A stretch of DNA of 64,000 bases from Apostichopus japonicus (taxonomy: Eukaryota > Echinodermata > Holothuroidea > Aspidochirotida > Stichopodidae), in the NCBI RefSeq assembly GCF_037975245.1, contig NC_092567.1, positions 3,147,214 through 3,211,213 on the forward strand, written 5' to 3'. The notes below the pieces were generated by a model. It saw nothing but the letters and a program-made list of their open reading frames with translations, searched no databases and was not told where the DNA came from. The position numbers and the translations under genes were made by a program. Positions 63,489-64,000 of the stretch are shown one piece after another. Positions within the stretch are counted from its first letter, which is position 1. Each line of letters opens with the position of its first letter.

Positions 63489-63494
63489 ACGCCC

Positions 63495-64000
63495 ACCCCT
63501 CTAATCGCTTCCCGGTGAGTTACGAAACTTCGCCCATAGTACCAAGACCTTGACAAAATCCGGCAACACACCACTTCATCGATAACAAGTGATCGGGTTG
63601 TGTATTAGTGACGTCTATAAGGTCGTGCACTAACGTACATGGAGTGTGACCACTCCCGATATTGCAATTTCCCAAGATCAGGCCCCGAAAAATCCCAAGG
63701 ACATTGTACAGTGTGGATATCTAGCAATATCTAGCGATATCTAGCAATATCTAGCAATATCTAGCCATCCATAGGGATGAAAATCCCAGGATCTTCCATA
63801 AACCGAAGGCAAATAGAGAATCGAAGCCTTCAGTGTGTAATGAACTTGAAACTGTGCGTCTTTCGAAATTAAAAGAATGTGGTCAATAAACATATAAAAG
63901 TTATTAATTTCAGTCTCATTTAAATTATTCAAATGTGTAAAGCAAACAGCAGATATCACATCATCTCAGTGAGCATGAACAGAAAATGGCGGTACAGGAT
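63495..64000. other. Right flank of FB
   Basis: Host sequence. A 10-bp word, ATCTAGCAAT, is repeated about five times at 63718-63766. No gene supported. Confidence 0.5.

Overview
This is eukaryotic DNA: AT-rich, almost free of long reading frames, with short exons that can be recognised only from paired splice sites, and with tRNA-derived, non-LTR, hAT, Harbinger and CACTG-ended transposons. Frequent TAGGCCTA-type words, the kind of SINE, and the transposon-borne gene families suggest a marine invertebrate, most likely an echinoderm or other ambulacrarian. That assignment is inference from general style and is not proven.

Most of the window is layered mobile DNA. From the left: a partial minus-strand exon resembling P2X7-C-terminal-like proteins (324-598); a CACTG-ended transposon E1 (1770-16504) with a second transposon E2 (2246-11490) inside its left end; a hAT MITE with a perfect 8-bp target duplication (18628-19026); a Harbinger-like element H1 (19132-22475) carrying a nearly 1-kb compound trinucleotide array; a 34-35-bp satellite (23750-24390); a mostly non-coding 24.4-38.9 kb stretch with what look like a few exons of a minus-strand host gene and an interrupted tandem duplication; a second Harbinger-like element H2 (38992-44001) split by a hAT-like element (39441-42000); a small foldback element (44015-45100); a hAT-like remnant (45858-46700); and finally a 2.2-kb giant foldback element (46977-63488) split by transposon E3 (47176-61448), which is itself split by E3i (48231-53075).

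The most interesting content is a set of four related-looking transposons (E1, E2, E3, E3i). All end in CACTG or CACTC, are flanked by a 2-bp duplication (TA in three, CG possible in one), and have subterminal regions built from one short word repeated many times in both orientations (GACTA-type words in E1, E3 and E3i; GGTTCT/AGAACC in E2). E2 and E3 both carry decayed copies of the same spliced gene ('gene A'), on opposite strands, with the same exon phases. In E2 a C2H2 zinc-finger reading frame starts 19 nt after the gene A stop. E3i holds a different, phase-consistent four-exon candidate gene that I do not recognise. No catalytic DDE transposase was identified, so the superfamily (CACTA/Mirage-like is the best guess) and the role of the cargo proteins remain open. 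None of the coding sequences appears intact, so they read as fossils of a system whose living members would have to be found elsewhere in this genome.
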